A stretch of DNA of 64,000 nucleotides from Phytoseiulus persimilis (Eukaryota; Arthropoda; Arachnida; Mesostigmata; Phytoseiidae). The translations under genes and the position numbers were made by a program. The stretch's first letter is position 1, and each line of letters starts with the position of its first letter. Below are positions 60,843-64,000 of this stretch, piece after piece. The notes beneath the pieces were generated by a model, which saw only the letters and a program-made list of their open reading frames with translations, was not told where the DNA came from and made no database searches. Location of the stretch: the NCBI GenBank assembly GCA_037576195.1, contig CM075101.1:17794001-17858000 (forward strand). The letters are read 5' to 3'.

Positions 60843-60978
60843 TGTTGTGTTCGACGATCAACTACAACGAAGCGTTCCCCGCGACGCTATAAAAGGAGCG
60901 GTCTACTTCGAATAAATGCTTGCTTGCCCATTCACTCTTCAAGTCTGAACGTCGTTGTCCTGATCCTATTCTGATACA
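60843..60978 (+). repeat. Probable 3' LTR of the Gypsy element
   Basis: Starts with TG right after the polypurine tract. It contains a TATA box (TATAAAAG at 60888-60895) and AATAAA at 60911-60916, and is closed provisionally at the CA of CTGATACA. At about 136 bp it would be a very short LTR. The right edge is inferred because no second copy exists in the window to align. Confidence 0.55.
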
Positions 60979-63377
60979 CTTCAAAAGTCAAGGATGCAAT
61001 TTGCGCTTCCGGAGGCCAAATTCCTAAGAATGGTGCTGGCTGACATCCCTCCGATCCGTTCCCACCATGCTTGAAAGCAGAAAAGAGCAAAGTTTGTGTA
61101 GAGTCGATGGTTTCTAGGGAAAACGACAGACAGATGCCGCAAGCCGGTCCGAGCCGACTGGGCAAGCGTCTCCTTACGACAAAGGACGCCATTACCGACG
61201 TCGGTTAGCCAGCTGGAAGGACAAGGAAAGAAGTGGGTTCTGTGACGGCAAGCGGCCGGATCAGCTCAACGAGCAACCGGGTGAAAGAGCCTGGTTTGTG
61301 ATGTTGGTGTGAAGGTGTTGCCATAGGAGTGGGGAAGTGTTGTCTAGTATGGGAGCATTCACAGAGCTTGGCTAGACACTGACAACGGGCGAAAATCACC
61401 TCTAATCACATTCTCCACCGCTCTGAGACGAAGCTGTCGAGACCAGAGCGGCAGTTACCACCAAATTTTGATCTCGCGTACCCCTAGAGAGACTTGAGTG
61501 TGTGTGCGTAGCTCCTTCTCGGTAAGGCAACAGTCCAGTTTGGGTAGAAACGACGGCTGCGAATCCACCACAAAATACAGTGATAGGGATCAACGATTTT
61601 GCCGATGGGGATTCGCGATCGTAACCGCGATAGCGGAAAATTCCGGCGTTCATCCACACACGTCCTCGTGGTTGGGGAACACTGATCTAGAAGAACTGCC
61701 ATCCTTGGAAGGTTCACTTCTAGCGGGAGCAATCGAATCGTACCATGCGCCACTCATTGGATCTGCCGTCGAGCGAGATCGACCCGCTGTCTTCTGTTTG
61801 TTGGGGTCAGGCGCGGACGTTTCCTGAATTCGAATGGGGTTTGTCGTGGAAGACTCCACTCACGTTCCGGGCACTAGACCGAACACCGGGGGTATTCGCA
61901 AACAGTCTGGTGGGCAAAGACTGTTCGAGGGGACTCGCAGGAGCGCTCTTTCTGCCTCTCGGTGATTCTACAGTACTAGGTCGTCCCTGGCTCCTTTTCT
62001 TTCCGTGAGATCTTCCGCGAAATTCATGACCTGTTTCGTGCTTTGCCTCACAGTCTCAAAAACTCCACCGACCGCCATTCTTTCGTCCCTCAGACACAGA
62101 ATCACGTTTTCCCAACTTTGATTCAAATATTTGCCCCGACTCACGGCATGAACCGAACGAGCTCAGAAGTTAAGGCAAGGAGGAATCGTTTATGCTATGA
62201 TTTCATTCGCCGGTGGGATTACTTGTACTATTCATGGATCTCCACGAGTGGCACCGACTGTCTCTGATGGTGATAATAGAGAAGAACGGAAGTTAGTGAA
62301 GTAACTTCGAACTGGCGCTCTCACCCATCTTCGATACGGGAACGCCTATCCGGCAAGCAAATGTTGTGCAAGTACGCGCTATGGACAACCCAACTTAACT
62401 CTGTGTCGCAAGCGGAATGAGGTCTCGAATGTGGGTTTCCTGAAGCTCTGTACACCGTGAACCGACCACGGGGGGTCAGAGCGGCAGTTCCTCAGGGAAC
62501 GTCCACAAGTCCCATGGATTGGCTCTATTGTTTGTTCTACGTTTCCCTTTTCTCGCTCCGTGTGGGTTATAGGTTGCGCTGCATCCCGATTCGACCCTGG
62601 AATAACTTCCAGATTTCTCTGTGCGATCTCAGATCACGCCATTAAGCTCTGCTCTTCTCGACCCCCATCGTTCCCGCTTCGTGCCCGTCCTCCTTCCTAT
62701 TCAGTCGATACTCTCTCTGGGGTTCGGGCCTCGAAGTCATCTTTCATTTGAAAATCATTGAGCCGCCGGTCCCCCGTCCCGATGGTTCTACCGCCTCTCT
62801 GAGGAAGAACAATCTCTAAACATGAGGGTCCAGGACGCAGGGTTTTCGAAATACTTCACGGTCCTCTCCGAGCAGAGTCTGGGTGAGTGGTGATGTTTAT
62901 GTCACCATTCTTGTGACATGTGCAGCTCCGAGGCCGGAATATAATATAAGGCAACGAGCACGATGTAATCGAGATAGTGAACGTTTCGCCCATCTTCGTC
63001 GGCGCGACGCCATTCAGAATACTACCGGTCGAGTGGCCGTCGCCTTCCCATCGCCGGCGCCGACGAATGTTGTTTGCTGCTGCTGCTGGTGATTTTGCTG
63101 TTGTCGTCTCCCAATAGCGTAGCGCAGCGGCTGTGTCGAATCTAGCAGACGCTGAGTAACAGCTCTCTCCTTGTTGGCATCTTTGGGTTTGGCACTCAAC
63201 AAAGGCCACCATCAGCAGTTCAGACCCAATTTCATGGATCGACAGTGAACTCGACAATGAGTTAGTTTCTGTGCCGGATAGTTTTCGTGCTCCACCACCG
63301 GAAAAAGTGGACCCAATGCTTCACTACTAGAACAACCAGCAGGAACACGGGGCGTACCCCTCCAACACGGCTCAAAG
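60979..63377. other. Region between the Gypsy LTR and dishevelled, including dsh 5' UTR/promoter
   Basis: No coding sequence recognised. An in-frame TAG at 63279 means that the bases just before the dsh ATG are leader. A GCTGCTGCTG run lies at about 63080. Confidence 0.45.
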
Positions 63378-63553
63378 ATGATGGCCCAGAACGAGAGTGA
63401 GACCAAAATCTACTATTATATCGACGACGAGGAGACACCTTACCTCGTGAAAGTTCCGGTCCCTCTGGCTCAAGTTACTCTTCACGACTTCAAGAGTGCA
63501 CTCCAGCGGACAAACTACAAATTCTTTTTCAAGTCACTCGACGCCGACTTTGG
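63378..63553 (+). CDS. dsh: dishevelled, first coding exon (DIX domain), gene continues past the window
   Basis: Encodes 58 residues plus two bases of the next codon. The stretch [20 protein letters not shown] followed by [12 protein letters not shown] and [13 protein letters not shown] is the N-terminal DIX domain of Dishevelled, where vertebrate Dvl reads similarly up to MDQDFG. The DIX domain polymerises head to tail and recruits Axin in Wnt signalling; the PDZ and DEP domains that follow in the family are not in the window. Two ATGs lie in tandem (63378 and 63381) and an in-frame TAG upstream at 63279-63281 supports this start. The exon ends at consensus donor GG|GTAAGT. No second exon was recognised in the remaining 447 bp. 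Confidence 0.94.
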
Positions 63554-64000
63554 GTAAGTGTGTTCCGCTACGTCTTAACCAGTTGCTTGTTGTGGCTGCG
63601 AGAGTGCCGGAAATAGTTTTCCTCGATCATATGCTGAATCGCTCAGCTGTCTGTCCGTCGCACGTTCCGTTCGAACGCAAATCACTTCGTTTCGATTTCG
63701 ACCTGCGACCAGGAAGTAATCGTCATTCGCCGGATTGGAGGGAAAAAAGCCGTCGTTCACACACGGAAAGCATCGCAATGAAAAGCATGAACATGCAATG
63801 CTGTAAAACGTTCCCATAGCGCACAGCGTAGAACTCATATCCCGAGATTTCCACTTCCTCGGGAACTTGAGGAACTTACTCTCACAGAAGCCGCGTCAAG
63901 TGCCACCGAAATTTCCAATCTCCATATCCGCGACTCCTTCAAGGGGTTTGCGCCCCACCACTCTATGCTCCCATTAAGTCAAACTGCGGGACATAGTCTC
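63554..64000 (+). other. dsh: First part of dishevelled intron
   Basis: Begins with GTAAGT. No sequence encoding the expected continuation of the DIX domain was found before the window ends, so this intron is at least 447 bp. Confidence 0.7.

Larger units (their letters stand above)
58390..60978 (+). mobile_element. 5'-truncated Ty3/Gypsy LTR retrotransposon
   Basis: Contains the 3' pol frame, a polypurine tract and a short LTR-like end. No matching 5' LTR or primer-binding site was seen upstream; the left edge is placed where RT similarity starts and is approximate. The element may be truncated by deletion or by recombination with other DNA. Confidence 0.85.

Overview
The window looks like nuclear DNA of an arthropod. 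Its two host genes match the insect and chelicerate versions of Tao kinase and Dishevelled, and both are split by short GT-AG introns. The transposon mix (CR1/Jockey-like LINEs, a Ty3/Gypsy pol, Tc1 and Tigger relics) and the small intron sizes (98-580 bp) would fit a compact genome such as that of a parasitiform mite. That last step is inference from general impression, not from a diagnostic sequence.

Layout. Bases 1-20104 hold no gene I can name. The region is rich in CpG and in overlapping chance reading frames, with poly-G tracts, short microsatellites, two hairpins and one weak candidate exon (672-846). Bases 20105-26573 are a transposon cluster: the 3' end of one LINE (20105-20957), then a second LINE fragment on the minus strand (24827-26573) that abuts a 1.67-kb DNA transposon with about 470-bp terminal inverted repeats (23158-24826). 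Bases 31182-33610 form an unusual composite inverted repeat. Its outer ends carry a perfect pol III B-box-like motif, and inside lie 45-bp tandem repeats in opposite orientations around a short spacer. Bases 36935-41476 (minus strand) contain a complete nine-exon Tao/TAOK serine-threonine kinase gene of 913 codons plus stop.

Bases 41520-49722 have no recognised gene. Bases 49723-50391 are a decayed Tigger/CENP-B-like transposase, and 52205-52898 a truncated Tc1 transposase. Bases 53228-55375 hold two families of short tandem repeats arranged as nested inverted arrays. Bases 58390-60978 are the 3' half of a Ty3/Gypsy element: an uninterrupted RT-RNase H-integrase frame, a polypurine tract and a likely short LTR. 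Bases 63378-63553 (plus strand) are the first coding exon of dishevelled, encoding most of the DIX domain; the gene continues past the window edge.

The two host genes are on opposite strands about 22 kb apart, with transposon remnants between them. Tao acts in Hippo and microtubule/stress signalling, Dishevelled in Wnt/planar polarity signalling. Nothing in the sequence suggests that they are co-regulated. The most novel material is the pair of inverted-array structures near 31-33.6 kb and 53-55.4 kb, which resemble foldback-type mobile elements and could give rise to long hairpin transcripts.
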